A stretch of 64,000 nucleotides of DNA from Leucobacter sp. cx-328 (GCF_014530035.1 NZ_JACVMX010000003.1:124001-188000), one strand, 5' to 3'; numbered from the stretch's first letter, positions 17,865 to 27,519 are shown. Numbers and translations are program-made. Notes: generated by a model not told the origin, from the letters alone.

Positions 17865-19208
17865 GTGGATCCACAGGCACTGCACACTGCACTCGGCAAT
17901 CGATTCGTGACCGAGGGCGAGGCCATCATCACACACGCGCTGGATTCCTCACGTGCCGCATTTACCGGGACTCCCCTCGGCGTCGTGTTCGCGGAGTCAA
18001 CCGCAGACGTCTCGACCGCGCTCGCATGGGCGAACGCGCACGCGGTTCCCGTCAGTGTGCGCGGCACTGGTACCGGTCTCACCGGTGGCGCAGTGGCGTA
18101 CGATGGCGGACTCATTATCTCGCTCGAGCGGATGACGCAGATCATTGAGATCGATCCGGCTAACCGCATTGCAGTGGTTGAAGCCGGGGTGATTAATGCG
18201 GATCTCACCTCAGCGTGTTCCGAGCACGGACTGTTCTTCCCGCCCGACCCCGCGAGCTCCCGAATCAGCACCATCGGCGGCAACATCGCCACCAACGCCG
18301 GCGGCCTGCGCTGCGTCGCTCATGGCGTCACGAGTGACTGGATCGCGGGCCTCACAGTTGTACTTGCGGACGGACGCATTATGCAGACCGGCGCACGCAC
18401 CCGAAAGAACGTCGTCGGCTATGACCTCACGAGTCTGTTCACTGGCTCCGAAGGCACACTCGGCATCGTCACGGAAGCAACCGTGCGCCTGAAGCCACTG
18501 CCAGAGGGTGTACCTGTCACGTTCTGGGCAGACTTCGACTCCGTCGGCGAGGCTGGCGATGCCGTCGTAGCCATTGTGAACAGTACCGCCGGCCCAGAGG
18601 TGCTTGAACTCATGGATGCGTTCAGCGTCGAAATCATTGAGTCTTTCAACCCCACCGGGATCCGCGTCCCCAAAGGCGCGCTCCTCGTCGGCCAGACCGC
18701 AGGCTCTGACGCCCTCGCGGCCGCAGAACTCATTTGCACAATCGCCAAGGCCTCAGGCGCCGTCGATGCAGGAATCGCCGCAACGGACGCCCTCATCGAG
18801 GCGCGACGCCTCTCCAACCCAGCGCTCAACGCACGCGGCCTGAAAATCTCCTGCGACGTCGGCGTCCCCGTCTCCTCCCTCGCAGAGATGTTCCGCGGTG
18901 TCGAAGCGCTCGCCGCAGCACATGGAATTCGGGTGTCGAGCGTCGCGCACGCTGGTGACGGCAATCTGCACTGTACGGTGGAGTCCCCCGACACCCCAGC
19001 TGGCATCGCCGCCGCAGATGCGCTCATTGACGACATCACGCGCCTCGCCCTGTCGTTCCACGGCACCATCACGGGCGAGCACGGCATCGGGTCGGTGAAG
19101 CAGCACGAGGTGTCGTGGCAGCTCGACGAGGTCGCCCGAGACGTGCAGTTCGCCATCAAGGGTGCGCTCGATCCGCGCAATATTCTGACGCCTGGCCGCG
19201 GCATCTAA
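17865..19208 (+). CDS. FAD-binding oxidoreductase, GlcD / D-lactate dehydrogenase family
   Basis: 447 aa from GTG at 17865, with GAGGGGG 5 nt upstream; the in-frame extension to 17727 runs over the gluQRS start and is rejected. PCMH-type FAD domain (RGTGTGLTGGAV and GNIATNAGG), then a FAD-oxidase C-terminal domain with HAGDGNLHC and TGEHGIG. Members oxidise 2-hydroxy acids such as glycolate or D-lactate and pass electrons to the chain; the exact substrate is not clear. No GlcE/GlcF subunits are adjacent, so it acts as a single-subunit enzyme or with distant partners. pdxY follows 61 nt downstream. Confidence 0.88.
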   Translation: MDPQALHTALGNRFVTEGEAIITHALDSSRAAFTGTPLGVVFAESTADVSTALAWANAHAVPVSVRGTGTGLTGGAVAYDGGLIISLERMTQIIEIDPANRIAVVEAGVINADLTSACSEHGLFFPPDPASSRISTIGGNIATNAGGLRCVAHGVTSDWIAGLTVVLADGRIMQTGARTRKNVVGYDLTSLFTGSEGTLGIVTEATVRLKPLPEGVPVTFWADFDSVGEAGDAVVAIVNSTAGPEVLELMDAFSVEIIESFNPTGIRVPKGALLVGQTAGSDALAAAELICTIAKASGAVDAGIAATDALIEARRLSNPALNARGLKISCDVGVPVSSLAEMFRGVEALAAAHGIRVSSVAHAGDGNLHCTVESPDTPAGIAAADALIDDITRLALSFHGTITGEHGIGSVKQHEVSWQLDEVARDVQFAIKGALDPRNILTPGRGI

Positions 19209-19269
19209 ATTGGTTCACCGGAACGCACGCGCAGTGGTCCACGCTGAGACCCGGTGGGAAAATCGAGCC

Positions 19270-20121
19270 ATGCGAATGCTCTCAATTCAGTCCGCCGTCT
19301 CGTACGGTCACGTTGGCAATTCGGCAGCGGTCTTCCCCCTGCAGCGCATCGGCGTTGAGGTCATGCCCGTTTCGACCGTGTGCTTCTCGAATCACACCGG
19401 GTACGGCTCATGGGGCGGCCCGATGCTTACCGGCGACAACGTGCGCGACATCGTCGCGGGAATCGAAGATCGTGGCGGCCTCGCGGGAGTTTCTGCGGTC
19501 CTTTCGGGCTACCAGGGCGGCGACGATATCGGCGACGCAATTCTCGACGCCGTTACCCGCGTCAAGAAGCACAGCCCCGAGGCGATCTACGCGTGCGATC
19601 CCGTACTGGGCAACGCCGTTTCGGGATGCCACGTTGCGCCAGAAGTGCAGGCGCTCATTCGTGATCGCGTCGTCCCCCACGCCGATCTCATCACGCCGAA
19701 TCAGTTCGAGCTCGGCTTCCTGACTGGCACTTCGCCTGACACGCTTGAGTCGACCCTCGCATCGATCGATGCTGCAATGGCCATTGGCCCCAAGTATGTA
19801 CTCGTCACCAGCGTCACCTACCCTGAGCAGGCGGCCGATTCGATCTCGATGATCGCGGCAACCGGTGAGGGCGCCTGGATGATCACGACCCCCCGCCTGC
19901 CCTTCAAGGCAAACGGCTCTGGCGACGTCACCGCAGCGCTCTTCACCGCACACTTTGCACGCACCGGCGACGCTGCAGATGCGCTCGCGCGCACCGCTTC
20001 TAGCGTTTACACCTTGCTGGAGAACACCCTCAACTCGGGTGAGCGCGAACTGCAGCTCATCGAGTCGCAGGAGGCATATGCGAACCCGAGCATGCAGTTC
20101 GCGGTGGAACAGATCCGCTAA
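19270..20121 (+). CDS. pdxY: Pyridoxal kinase PdxY
   Basis: 283 aa from ATG at 19270; a second ATG two codons later is also possible. Ribokinase-like fold of the PdxY/PdxK type: SYGHVGNSAAVFPLQ at the N-terminus, HTGYGSWGG, and the ATP and catalytic motif KANGSGDVTAALF near the C-terminus (catalytic Asp). It phosphorylates pyridoxal to PLP in the B6 salvage pathway. It ends 4 nt inside the convergent fluC gene. Confidence 0.92.
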   Translation: MRMLSIQSAVSYGHVGNSAAVFPLQRIGVEVMPVSTVCFSNHTGYGSWGGPMLTGDNVRDIVAGIEDRGGLAGVSAVLSGYQGGDDIGDAILDAVTRVKKHSPEAIYACDPVLGNAVSGCHVAPEVQALIRDRVVPHADLITPNQFELGFLTGTSPDTLESTLASIDAAMAIGPKYVLVTSVTYPEQAADSISMIAATGEGAWMITTPRLPFKANGSGDVTAALFTAHFARTGDAADALARTASSVYTLLENTLNSGERELQLIESQEAYANPSMQFAVEQIR

Positions 20122-20492
20122 ATACCCGCGCGGCCGAGAACGATCCCCGCGATCGCACACGCGACGGCTGCAACCATCATGCCAACACCGTTCGCGAGCG
20201 CCGCACCATATCGGCGCTCGCGAATGAGGTGTACCGTGTTGAGACTCGCGGTACTGAAGGTCGTGTAGCCGCCGAGCACACCAGTTCCCAACAGGAGCAT
20301 CAGTGGCGCCGACGACGCGAGACCCACGAGCAATCCGAGCAAGAACGACCCAGTGAGGTTCACGATCGTGATACCCACTGGATAGTGGGCGCGGATCCGT
20401 CCCTGCACAAGCGTGTCAACAACATGGCGAAGCACCGCACCGATGCCGCCGCCAAGGGCGACACTGCCGAAGGCGAGGAGTGCACTAGGCAT
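20118..20492 (-). CDS. crcB: Fluoride channel subunit FluC/CrcB, second of pair
   Basis: 124 aa from ATG at 20490-20492, which overlaps the stop of the upstream crcB by 3 bp (ATGCCTAG arrangement); an N-terminal extension was rejected. Four hydrophobic helices with the family motifs GAVLRH, NLTGSF and GTGVLGGYTTFST. Fluc channels export fluoride. Two tandem genes suggest a heterodimeric channel, as in several Gram-positive bacteria. No fluoride riboswitch was recognised upstream of the pair. Confidence 0.9.
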   Translation of the reverse strand: MPSALLAFGSVALGGGIGAVLRHVVDTLVQGRIRAHYPVGITIVNLTGSFLLGLLVGLASSAPLMLLLGTGVLGGYTTFSTASLNTVHLIRERRYGAALANGVGMMVAAVACAIAGIVLGRAGI

Positions 20493-20922
20493 GATCCGCC
20501 CCAATCTCAGCCTCGGGCTGGCCGCGGCCAATCGCGTCACCGGCAATCATTCCGAGCAGGCTAGCGAGCGCGCCACCGACGAGGGTCGTGCTGGCGTAGA
20601 TCGCGGCGAGGGTCCAGTTCTGCGCGAGGACGAACTCGCCCAGCTCAACGGCGAGCAGGCTGTAGGTGGTGAACCCGCCGAGCACACCAGTGCCGAGGAA
20701 GAGGCGCGCGTTCCGGCGGCCGCCAACGTCTGTACCGCGCGCGCCCAGCCAGAAGGTCATAAGGCCGAGCAAGAACGCGCCCGCGAGGTTTGCCGTGAGC
20801 GTCGCGACGGGGATTCCGTCACTCGCTGGAATCACGAGCGAGAGCGCATAGCGTGCCACAGCGCCAAGCGCACCACCGAGCGCAACAAGTGCGATTTCCC
20901 GCAGCGGCAGGGCCTGTTTCAT
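20485..20922 (-). CDS. crcB: Fluoride channel subunit FluC/CrcB, first of pair
   Basis: 145 aa. Four transmembrane helices with GAVARYALS, NLAGAFLLG and GTGVLGGFTTYS, the last being the signature around the pore Phe/Ser-Thr track. It is translationally coupled to the second crcB gene. Its 5' end is 33 nt from the stop of the secreted protein gene upstream on the same strand, so the pair may be transcribed with it. Confidence 0.9.
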   Translation of the reverse strand: MKQALPLREIALVALGGALGAVARYALSLVIPASDGIPVATLTANLAGAFLLGLMTFWLGARGTDVGGRRNARLFLGTGVLGGFTTYSLLAVELGEFVLAQNWTLAAIYASTTLVGGALASLLGMIAGDAIGRGQPEAEIGADHA

Positions 20923-20954
20923 AGCCCAATTCTATGTGCCGGGTCTACTGAGTC

Positions 20955-21485
20955 CTACCGAATGTAGACGTCGAGATGGTTGCCGAAGGTGCCGCGATCG
21001 TAGATCTTGCCCTTGAAACCGAACGGCGTATCAACGACCGTTCCCTTCGCCGCGTCACCGGCAAGCACGATATACCCGTCGGCATCTGCTACGTACCCGC
21101 CAGCGTTCACATGTCGACCCGGCACTTCAAGACCTTCACCCGGCAACACCTGCTGGCTGTAGTAAGTGAAGCGATAGCCACCCCAGTTCACGACGCCACT
21201 GAACAGGAACTGCTCGAGCGTATACAGCGCCCCGTTCGGCTGCGCTGCAGATTCAACGTCTTTCACCGAGGGAATGCGCAGATCGAGCATCTTCTCGGGC
21301 CCCTCGGCGACGACGAATGCCTGGACCTGGCTCCCCGCAGTGAGGTCAAATTCTGAGGGAGCCGATGCGTCCGCATGCGTTACTGGCGCAAGCGCGGCAG
21401 AGCCGAGCAGCAGCCCCGAAAACGCGACGGCGGCGACAGCCTTACCGCGCGAAAGACGGGGTGCGGTTCCAGATGTCGTAGGCAT
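20955..21485 (-). CDS. Secreted protein of unknown function
   Basis: 176 aa from ATG at 21485; the in-frame extension to 21614 lacks secretory features. An N-terminal signal (KAVAAVAFSGLLLGSAALAPVTHA) is followed by a mature part of ~140 residues without cysteine. The C-terminal half has a pattern of Gly-rich beta strands (GGYVADADGYIVLAG, TPFGFKGKIYDRGTFG, LDVYIR) that recalls small beta-barrel domains of secreted wall-associated proteins. I do not recognise the family. It is divergent from the ABC importer genes with 128 nt between starts. Confidence 0.6.
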   Translation of the reverse strand: MPTTSGTAPRLSRGKAVAAVAFSGLLLGSAALAPVTHADASAPSEFDLTAGSQVQAFVVAEGPEKMLDLRIPSVKDVESAAQPNGALYTLEQFLFSGVVNWGGYRFTYYSQQVLPGEGLEVPGRHVNAGGYVADADGYIVLAGDAAKGTVVDTPFGFKGKIYDRGTFGNHLDVYIR

Positions 21486-21613
21486 AATGCGAAAAATTCT
21501 ACCCGGGAACGCTGGGTGTTCAACGAGGTAGAAATATCTATTTCTCTTATTGCAATTAAGACACCCACATGAAATGATCATTTCACACCATCTAAGGAGC
21601 AAAGGAGCTCTCA

Positions 21614-22564
21614 ATGAAACTGAAGTCGTTTACCCCGCTCATCGCAGCAGCAGGTATCGCTTTCGCCATCTCGCTGACCGGTTGCACCAACGCAGCTGAG
21701 CAGTCGGCCGGCACTGAAGGTGAAACCGCTGAGCAGTCGACCGGTTCTGGACTTCCCACCGAGCAGATCACCGCGCTCACCGCAAACCCCGAGCTGGTGA
21801 AGCTCCTCCCGGCAAACATTGCCGAGGCAGGCGTGCTGCGCGTTGCGACCGACCCTACGTACGCGCCCTTCGAGGTCTACGCAGACGACAACAAGACCGT
21901 TGTCGGCCTGGACGCAGATCTCGCAACCTCGCTCGGACAGCTACTCGACCTCAAGATTGAGTTTGTCCCCGCCGGCTTCGACGCGATCATTCCCGGCCTG
22001 AGCTCGGGAAAGTATGACATGGCCATGTCGGCGTTCTCGGTCACTGATGAGCGCAAGGCAAACGCTGACTTCGTGATCTACCACCAGTCAGGCAGTGGCG
22101 TCGCGGTGCCGACCGGCAACCCCGACAAGCTGTCGATGGATCCGCTGTCACTGTGCGGTAAGACCATCGGTGCAGAGAAGGGCACCACCCAGGGCATGGA
22201 GATGCTCCCCGAGTTCAGTACCACTTGCACCGACGCAGGCAAGGAAGCCATCGACATCAAGCTCTTCCCCGGCACAGACAAGGCGATCACCGCACTGTCC
22301 TCTGGCCGCGTTGCCGGAGTTGTTTCGGGTGCGACCGGTCTTGGCTACCAGGCAAAGATCACCGGCGCATTCGACCTCGCAGAGGGTGGCGACTACGCAT
22401 CGAAGCCCACCGGCCTCGTGCTCCCCAAGGGCTCGGATCTCACCCCCGCTATCACCGCAGCAATGCAGGAGCTCGTCACCACCGACGCATACACCGAGGC
22501 ATTCGCAAAGTGGGGCATCAACGAAAGCAACTACGTCACCCCTGACGAAGTTCCCGTTTCGTAA
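21614..22564 (+). CDS. Amino-acid ABC transporter substrate-binding lipoprotein (SBP family 3)
   Basis: 316 aa. Lipoprotein signal with lipobox LTGC at about residue 22, then a low-complexity linker and a periplasmic-type binding fold: LRVATDPTYAPFEV near residue 77 and AGFDAIIPGLSSGKYDM, AMSAFSVTDERK further on. Such proteins bind polar or basic amino acids at the outer face and deliver them to the permease. It is the first gene of a three-gene import operon; AAGGAG lies upstream. The ligand cannot be fixed from sequence alone. Confidence 0.92.
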   Translation: MKLKSFTPLIAAAGIAFAISLTGCTNAAEQSAGTEGETAEQSTGSGLPTEQITALTANPELVKLLPANIAEAGVLRVATDPTYAPFEVYADDNKTVVGLDADLATSLGQLLDLKIEFVPAGFDAIIPGLSSGKYDMAMSAFSVTDERKANADFVIYHQSGSGVAVPTGNPDKLSMDPLSLCGKTIGAEKGTTQGMEMLPEFSTTCTDAGKEAIDIKLFPGTDKAITALSSGRVAGVVSGATGLGYQAKITGAFDLAEGGDYASKPTGLVLPKGSDLTPAITAAMQELVTTDAYTEAFAKWGINESNYVTPDEVPVS

Positions 22565-22604
22565 TTTCCCCGCTCGATCGTAAGCACAGAGGTACAAGAT
22601 CACG

Positions 22605-23558
22605 ATGAGTACATTGGTGGATCCGATGAACGCAACAACTATATCCAAAGCTCCTCCCACAGAGGACTACCCGATTGCCCAGAAGAAGCACCCCTGGCGG
22701 TGGATCTCTGGCGGCATCATCCTGTTCTTGATCGGGATGCTGGTGTACTCGGCGATTACGAACCCCCGGTTCCGCTGGGATGTCATCGGCCTATACTTCC
22801 GCGATGTGTCCATCGCGGAAGGCATCAAGCTCACCCTGTTCCTCACGATTGTGTGCATGGTTGTCGGCGTCCTGCTCGGCATTGTGCTCGCGGTCATGCG
22901 ACTTTCGGTCAATCCGGTTATCAGGGGGGCAGCTGGCCTCTACGTATTCTTCTTCCGAGGCACTCCGGTCCTCGTGCAGCTGCTCCTCTGGTACAACCTC
23001 GCCGCGCTCTACCCGGACATCACGTTTGGCATTCCTGGCATACACCTCGATGCCAACCAGATCGTCACGCCACTCATGGCGGCGATCCTCGGCCTCGGTC
23101 TTAATGAGGCCGCCTACATGTCCGAGATCGTTCGTGCCGGCATTCTCTCGGTTGATCAGGGTCAGTCCGAAGCCTCGGGCGCACTTGGTCTCAACCGCCT
23201 GCAGACCATGATCAAAGTCGTGCTCCCCCAGGCCATGCGTGTCATCATCCCGCCGACAGGCAACGAGACCATCGGCATGCTCAAGCAGACCTCACTCGTC
23301 AGTGTGCTCGCCGTTTCCGAGCTGCTGTACACCACCCAGGTGATCTACACCAAGAACTTCCAGGTCATCCCAATGCTCATCGTCGCGAGCATTTGGTACA
23401 TCATCATGACCACCGTATTTACACTCGGCCAAGCATGGCTCGAAAACCGGTATTCCCGCGGGGCAACCCGTACCGTCCAGGTCAGCTGGACCCAGCGAAT
23501 CCGTAACGCTATGCGCGTCCACGCACCCGAAAGCAACCCGAAGGGTCTCAAGTCATGA
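22605..23558 (+). CDS. Amino-acid ABC transporter permease
   Basis: 317 aa, with a ~45-residue N-terminal cytoplasmic part followed by a first membrane helix and the HisMQ-type permease core. The EAA loop that contacts the ATPase is [21 protein letters not shown] single permease gene implies a homodimeric channel, as in many polar amino-acid importers. It lies 40 nt after the binding protein and overlaps the ATPase start by 4 bp (ATGA), so the three are co-translated. Confidence 0.92.
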   Translation: MSTLVDPMNATTISKAPPTEDYPIAQKKHPWRWISGGIILFLIGMLVYSAITNPRFRWDVIGLYFRDVSIAEGIKLTLFLTIVCMVVGVLLGIVLAVMRLSVNPVIRGAAGLYVFFFRGTPVLVQLLLWYNLAALYPDITFGIPGIHLDANQIVTPLMAAILGLGLNEAAYMSEIVRAGILSVDQGQSEASGALGLNRLQTMIKVVLPQAMRVIIPPTGNETIGMLKQTSLVSVLAVSELLYTTQVIYTKNFQVIPMLIVASIWYIIMTTVFTLGQAWLENRYSRGATRTVQVSWTQRIRNAMRVHAPESNPKGLKS

Positions 23559-24325
23559 CCAACCCAGATCTCATGGTGCGCGCTGCAAACGTGCACAAGC
23601 ACTTCGGTTCCCTCCAGGTACTCAAGGGCGTCGACCTCGAGGTCGGCCGAGGAGAGGTCGTCTGCCTCATCGGCGCATCGGGGTCGGGCAAGAGCACGCT
23701 TCTGCGCTGCATCAACCATCTCGAGAAGCTCGATGGCGGCCGCATTTGGGTTGACGACAACGTCGTTGGCTACGAGCTCCGCAACAAGACGCTGCATGAA
23801 AAGAACTACAGCGAGATCTGCAAGGACCGCACCCAGACTGGCATGGTCTTCCAACAGTTCAACCTCTTTGGTCACATGACCGTTCTGGAGAACATCATGT
23901 TGGCCCCGAAGACAGTGCTGCGCAAGCGCACAGCTGAGATCAAACCTCGCGCATTGGCACTCCTCGAACAGGTTGGCCTTGCAGACAAGGCCAAGGCATA
24001 CCCGCGCCAACTCTCTGGTGGGCAGCAACAGCGCGTCGCGATCGCGCGAGCACTTTGCATGGATCCCAAGCTCATGCTCTTTGATGAGCCGACCAGCGCT
24101 CTCGACCCCGAGCTCGTCGGTGAAGTGCTCAAGGTCATGCGTGACCTTGCAGCCTCGGGCATGACGATGATCGTCGTCACCCACGAAATGGGCTTCGCAC
24201 GTGAGGTCGCAGATCGCGTGGTCTTCATGCACGGCGGCCAGATCGTGGAGCAGGGACCCGCAGCCGACGTACTCGGAAACCCACAACACGAGCGCACCAA
24301 AGCGTTCTTGGCCGCGGTGCACTAG
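23555..24325 (+). CDS. Amino-acid ABC transporter ATP-binding protein
   Basis: 256 aa of the GlnQ/HisP type. Walker A GASGSGKS at 40-47, signature LSGGQQQR, Walker [15 protein letters not shown] and switch His in VTHEMG. An insert around [19 protein letters not shown] is seen in several actinobacterial and proteobacterial polar amino-acid importers. It powers uptake through the adjacent permease at the inner face of the membrane. It is the last gene of the operon; the cyanophycinase follows after 168 nt. Confidence 0.94.
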   Translation: MTNPDLMVRAANVHKHFGSLQVLKGVDLEVGRGEVVCLIGASGSGKSTLLRCINHLEKLDGGRIWVDDNVVGYELRNKTLHEKNYSEICKDRTQTGMVFQQFNLFGHMTVLENIMLAPKTVLRKRTAEIKPRALALLEQVGLADKAKAYPRQLSGGQQQRVAIARALCMDPKLMLFDEPTSALDPELVGEVLKVMRDLAASGMTMIVVTHEMGFAREVADRVVFMHGGQIVEQGPAADVLGNPQHERTKAFLAAVH

Positions 24326-24493
24326 ACCTGAGGCCTATGCGACCAGCGGCACGTTCCACTCGCGCGCTGCCCCACTCGCTTGGGTCGCACATTCGCGACA
24401 ATTCGCCACCAACTGTCCCTGGTCTCTTGGCCAAGGCTGAGCCGCGGCATGCCCGCGCGCGGCCAAACTCAATGAAGAGAATGGAAGAATCAC

Positions 24494-26443
24494 GTGGATC
24501 ACCTCAAAATCCGACGCACTCTCGGCGTCACGGCTGTGGTTGCGTCACTCGCGGCAAGCAGCCTGGCCTTCGGCGCAGCCACTGCGCTTGCGAACGATAC
24601 CGCTCCAGCCACCCCGGCGTCCGTCGACACCGGCAAGAAAGGCACCGTCGTCATGATTGGCGGCGCAATCAGCCCGAGTGATGACTCCGGTAACACGGAA
24701 GCGATCATGACAGAGATCGTACGACTCGCGCAGGAGCACGCAGGCCCAGGCAAGAAGCCACTCATCGCTGTTTCAACTGCGGCGTCCACGCCCGCAGCAA
24801 ACGCCATCGAGGCAGCAGACGAGGATGAAGACAACGCATCCATCAACGGCATGGCGTACTACAAGCAGTGGTTCGCAGACTATGGCGCTGATGTCTACCC
24901 GATACCGGTTGACGTGAACCCTGGCCTCGACTACGACGGCGACCCGTACAGCGCCGATAACGCGCGCGACCAAGCTGTTGCAAACGAGATCGCGAAGGCT
25001 GACGGCGTCTTCTTCGGCGGCGGCGACCAGACCAATTATGTTCGTGCGTTCATGGACTGCACCGGGCCGAGTGCCGAAGCCGAAGCGATCCATGCCTACA
25101 CGAGCTGCACCGATACCGTTGCGATGACGGCAATTCGCTCCGTTGTCGATAGCGGCGGGGTCACCGGCGGTACGAGCGCCGGCCTTGCGATTCAGCAGGG
25201 CAAGGACATGATTTCTGGCGGATCTCTTTACCAGTCGTGGTCAGAAGGCCCTCGCCCAGGCTGGTTTACCGGCGATGACCCCGTGATCGGCGATCCGCTC
25301 ACCTATGTCCCGTCGGGTGGTTTTGGCTTCTTCGATGAGGGCACGATGGACTCTCACTTCGCACGTCGCGATCGCCAGCCCCGTGTGATCCGCCTCGCGC
25401 TTGATCGTGGTCACGAGCTGGCATTCGGCGTCGAGGAAAAGACCGCGCTCATCGTCGATCGCGCGACCCGTCAGGGCCGCGTCATCGGTGCGCTCGGGGC
25501 GACCATGCTCGACGTGAGCAATGCGTCATCGGACGGTCAAAACGTGACCGGCGTTCGCTACTCGTACTTCCAGGACGGCTCAACCATTGACTTCGCGACC
25601 CGCGAGATCACCCTGCCCGGCGAGATCAAAACCGGTCCCGGCACGGAGACGATCCCTGCAGGATGGTCGCAGGAAGACATCTGGGGTTCGGCCGACTGCA
25701 ATGACGGCATCTTCGGCACCACGAACGTTATTGAGACGCTCCTCCCGTCGACCGAGTCGACGCTCTCTGGCACTACCTGCGACGCAGGCGATGGCAAGCC
25801 CCGGTTTGTCACCACCTTCAACCGCACCGCGAACACTCAGTGGACCACTGAAGGCAGCTTCACCGGTCTGGAAATGACGATCGCGAACCAGGCTTCGTTC
25901 GAACTTTCAGCAGCGTCCAATCTGGATAAGGTCATCGCTGGCAAGGAGACCGCCCTGAAGTTCACCATCACGAACACCGGTGGCACGGGCTTCATCAACA
26001 TCGCCGCCAACGGCGCGGCTGCGGCTTCCGCTCGGGCCGTCGCACCAGTACTGCTCCCCGGCGAGTCTGTCACTGTCACCGCACCCATCAGCGCGAAGCT
26101 TGGCGCTCAGGAATTCGTACCGAGCGTGAGCGCTACCCCGAGCACGCTCGACGGTGTTCCCCTCGGTATCGACGCAACCATCGCTTCGAGTGAGGTATTC
26201 ACCGTAACTGGAGTCCCCGCGAATCCCGTCGCTCCGGTTGAACCCGGGACCAAGCCTGACCCGAATGCCGGTACCGGCGGCGTCGCGACGGGCGGATCAG
26301 GCACCATCGCCAAGAATGGCGCACTCGCAAATACCGGCTCTCATGCAACCGCTGGCATGGCCTTCGGCGTCGCGGGCCTCGCACTCGTAGTCGCTGGCGC
26401 AGCTGCGACGCTCTTCGGTCGTCGCGCTCGCGTACAGCGATAA
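24494..26443 (+). CDS. Wall-anchored cyanophycinase-like S51 peptidase
   Basis: 649 aa from GTG at 24494. Signal peptide first (VVASLAASSLAFGAATALA), then a peptidase S51/cyanophycinase domain at about 45-370: VVMIGGAIS, FFGGGDQTNYVRAF and the nucleophile elbow GGTSAGLA (catalytic Ser). Residues ~440-575 look like an Ig-type stalk (FTITNTGGTGFINI). The end has a Pro/Gly linker, LANTG, a hydrophobic helix and GRRARVQR, an LAxTG sorting signal for sortase E. Cyanophycinase cuts beta-Asp-Arg storage polymer into dipeptides. The presence of the amino-acid importer just upstream suggests surface digestion coupled to uptake, which is an inference. No upstream terminator is evident in the 168-nt gap. 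Confidence 0.82.
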   Translation: MDHLKIRRTLGVTAVVASLAASSLAFGAATALANDTAPATPASVDTGKKGTVVMIGGAISPSDDSGNTEAIMTEIVRLAQEHAGPGKKPLIAVSTAASTPAANAIEAADEDEDNASINGMAYYKQWFADYGADVYPIPVDVNPGLDYDGDPYSADNARDQAVANEIAKADGVFFGGGDQTNYVRAFMDCTGPSAEAEAIHAYTSCTDTVAMTAIRSVVDSGGVTGGTSAGLAIQQGKDMISGGSLYQSWSEGPRPGWFTGDDPVIGDPLTYVPSGGFGFFDEGTMDSHFARRDRQPRVIRLALDRGHELAFGVEEKTALIVDRATRQGRVIGALGATMLDVSNASSDGQNVTGVRYSYFQDGSTIDFATREITLPGEIKTGPGTETIPAGWSQEDIWGSADCNDGIFGTTNVIETLLPSTESTLSGTTCDAGDGKPRFVTTFNRTANTQWTTEGSFTGLEMTIANQASFELSAASNLDKVIAGKETALKFTITNTGGTGFINIAANGAAAASARAVAPVLLPGESVTVTAPISAKLGAQEFVPSVSATPSTLDGVPLGIDATIASSEVFTVTGVPANPVAPVEPGTKPDPNAGTGGVATGGSGTIAKNGALANTGSHATAGMAFGVAGLALVVAGAAATLFGRRARVQR

Positions 26444-26454
26444 GTCTGCTGCAA

Positions 26455-26504
26455 CGTTAGGGGGCTGGGTTCTACATTTCGGTGTGGAACCCAGCCCCCT
26501 AACG
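26455..26504. terminator. Strong bidirectional terminator between convergent genes
   Basis: An 18-bp perfect stem (CGTTAGGGGGCTGGGTTC with its complement) around a 14-nt loop, between the cyanophycinase stop and the rhodanese stop. Confidence 0.75.
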
Positions 26505-26519
26505 TGTGTACGCACTTCC

Positions 26520-26927
26520 CTACTCGGCGATCACCGGGATTCCAGTGAGAACGGCGGCTGCGTCGAGACTACCAAGATCTGTCACCTGCTCAATGCCTGC
26601 CGCTTGCAGGAGCTTGACGGCCTGGCTTGAGCGGCTCCCAGAGCGGCAGTACACGTAATACTCCTGCTCCGGATCGAGTGATGCCGCTTGCGCAGCCACT
26701 TCGCCCGCGTTGAAGTCAAGCACCGTTGCACCGGTGAGGTGCCCGCTCGCAAACTCCTGAGGGGTACGCACATCAAGTATCACTGCGTCAGCCGGCACCT
26801 CGATGGTCTGTGCACTGGAATTTGGTGCTGCGACATCACCTGCGGCTGGAGCGCACCCGGTGAGCCCAACAGCAAGAGCAATGGCGGCGAGTGGGAAGGT
26901 GAGCGTGGTGAGCATCTTACGAAACAT
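26520..26927 (-). CDS. Rhodanese-domain lipoprotein
   Basis: 135 aa from ATG at 26927, with AAGGA 7 nt upstream; longer in-frame starts overlap DUF4395 and lack support. Lipobox LTGC at about residue 25, then one rhodanese domain with VILDVRTPQEFASGHLTGA and the active-site loop YCRSGSRS (catalytic Cys). It should sit on the outside of the membrane and transfer sulfane sulfur. Its start overlaps the end of DUF4395 by 11 bp, and the pair is preceded by a CsoR/CstR-like box at 27584-27599. This fits a sulfide or persulfide response unit, by inference. Confidence 0.88.
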   Translation of the reverse strand: MFRKMLTTLTFPLAAIALAVGLTGCAPAAGDVAAPNSSAQTIEVPADAVILDVRTPQEFASGHLTGATVLDFNAGEVAAQAASLDPEQEYYVYCRSGSRSSQAVKLLQAAGIEQVTDLGSLDAAAVLTGIPVIAE

Positions 26928-27519
26928 CGGTCGTCCTTTCGATCGGGGAAATGTGAGTGCCGGAAGCAGGCGCTGCGCAGGTGCCGCCCGCGCAGTACAT
27001 CGGTGGGCGTCTCGAAAAAAGCGCCTGCAGCTTACATCCCACGCAAATACCAAACGCGACTTCAAGAAACAGGAAGCTCAGGCAAAGGCCACACAACACG
27101 AGTGTGACCCACAGCGGAGCTTGAAAAAGCCCCGTGGCCGCGCAGGCGACAACGCCCATCCCATATCCCATCCACCACGCAAAGAGCTTCTGCGGAGCGC
27201 CAACCCACTCTGGGGTTTGTCGCCGAACAAACAGTGCACCAAGCACAAGGGAGGGTGCCCATTTCTCGCCCGCCGTCACACGAATGAACATGTCAATAAT
27301 GAACAACGCCCCGAAAGGCTTCAACGGGTCCGCTGAGCCTGTAGTTGTGGCGACAACGTACAGCACCAGGCCAGGCAGAAACAATAGCCCAGCACCAGCC
27401 CGGGCTACACGCTCATTGATCACGGGAATTTTGTAGCCAGGAACCCACGTACCAACCCGGAGAGCACCCTGCTGTACAGGGTCCAAGCTGAGCGAGATAT
27501 CGCGGTGCGAATGAGTCAT
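26917..27519 (-). CDS. DUF4395-family membrane protein
   Basis: 200 aa with about four hydrophobic segments, the family entry VPGYKIPVINERVARAGAG, and conserved cysteines in FGICVGCKLQ and at the C-terminal end (MYCAGGTCAAP). DUF4395 genes are repeatedly found with rhodanese and thioredoxin-like genes, so a role in sulfur or redox handling at the membrane is likely but unproven. Here it is first gene of the unit and overlaps the rhodanese gene. The CsoR/CstR-type operator lies 65 nt upstream. Confidence 0.85.
   Translation of the reverse strand: MTHSHRDISLSLDPVQQGALRVGTWVPGYKIPVINERVARAGAGLLFLPGLVLYVVATTTGSADPLKPFGALFIIDMFIRVTAGEKWAPSLVLGALFVRRQTPEWVGAPQKLFAWWMGYGMGVVACAATGLFQAPLWVTLVLCGLCLSFLFLEVAFGICVGCKLQALFSRRPPMYCAGGTCAAPASGTHISPIERTTDVS

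Noticed and set aside
20923-20954. Fluoride riboswitch before the fluC pair
   Set aside because: The 32-nt gap is too short and holds no motif of that class.
24063-24322. Long minus-strand frame (23345-24322) opposite the ABC ATPase
   Set aside because: Shadow frame; His/Asp-rich and without motif, while the plus strand has all ATPase motifs.
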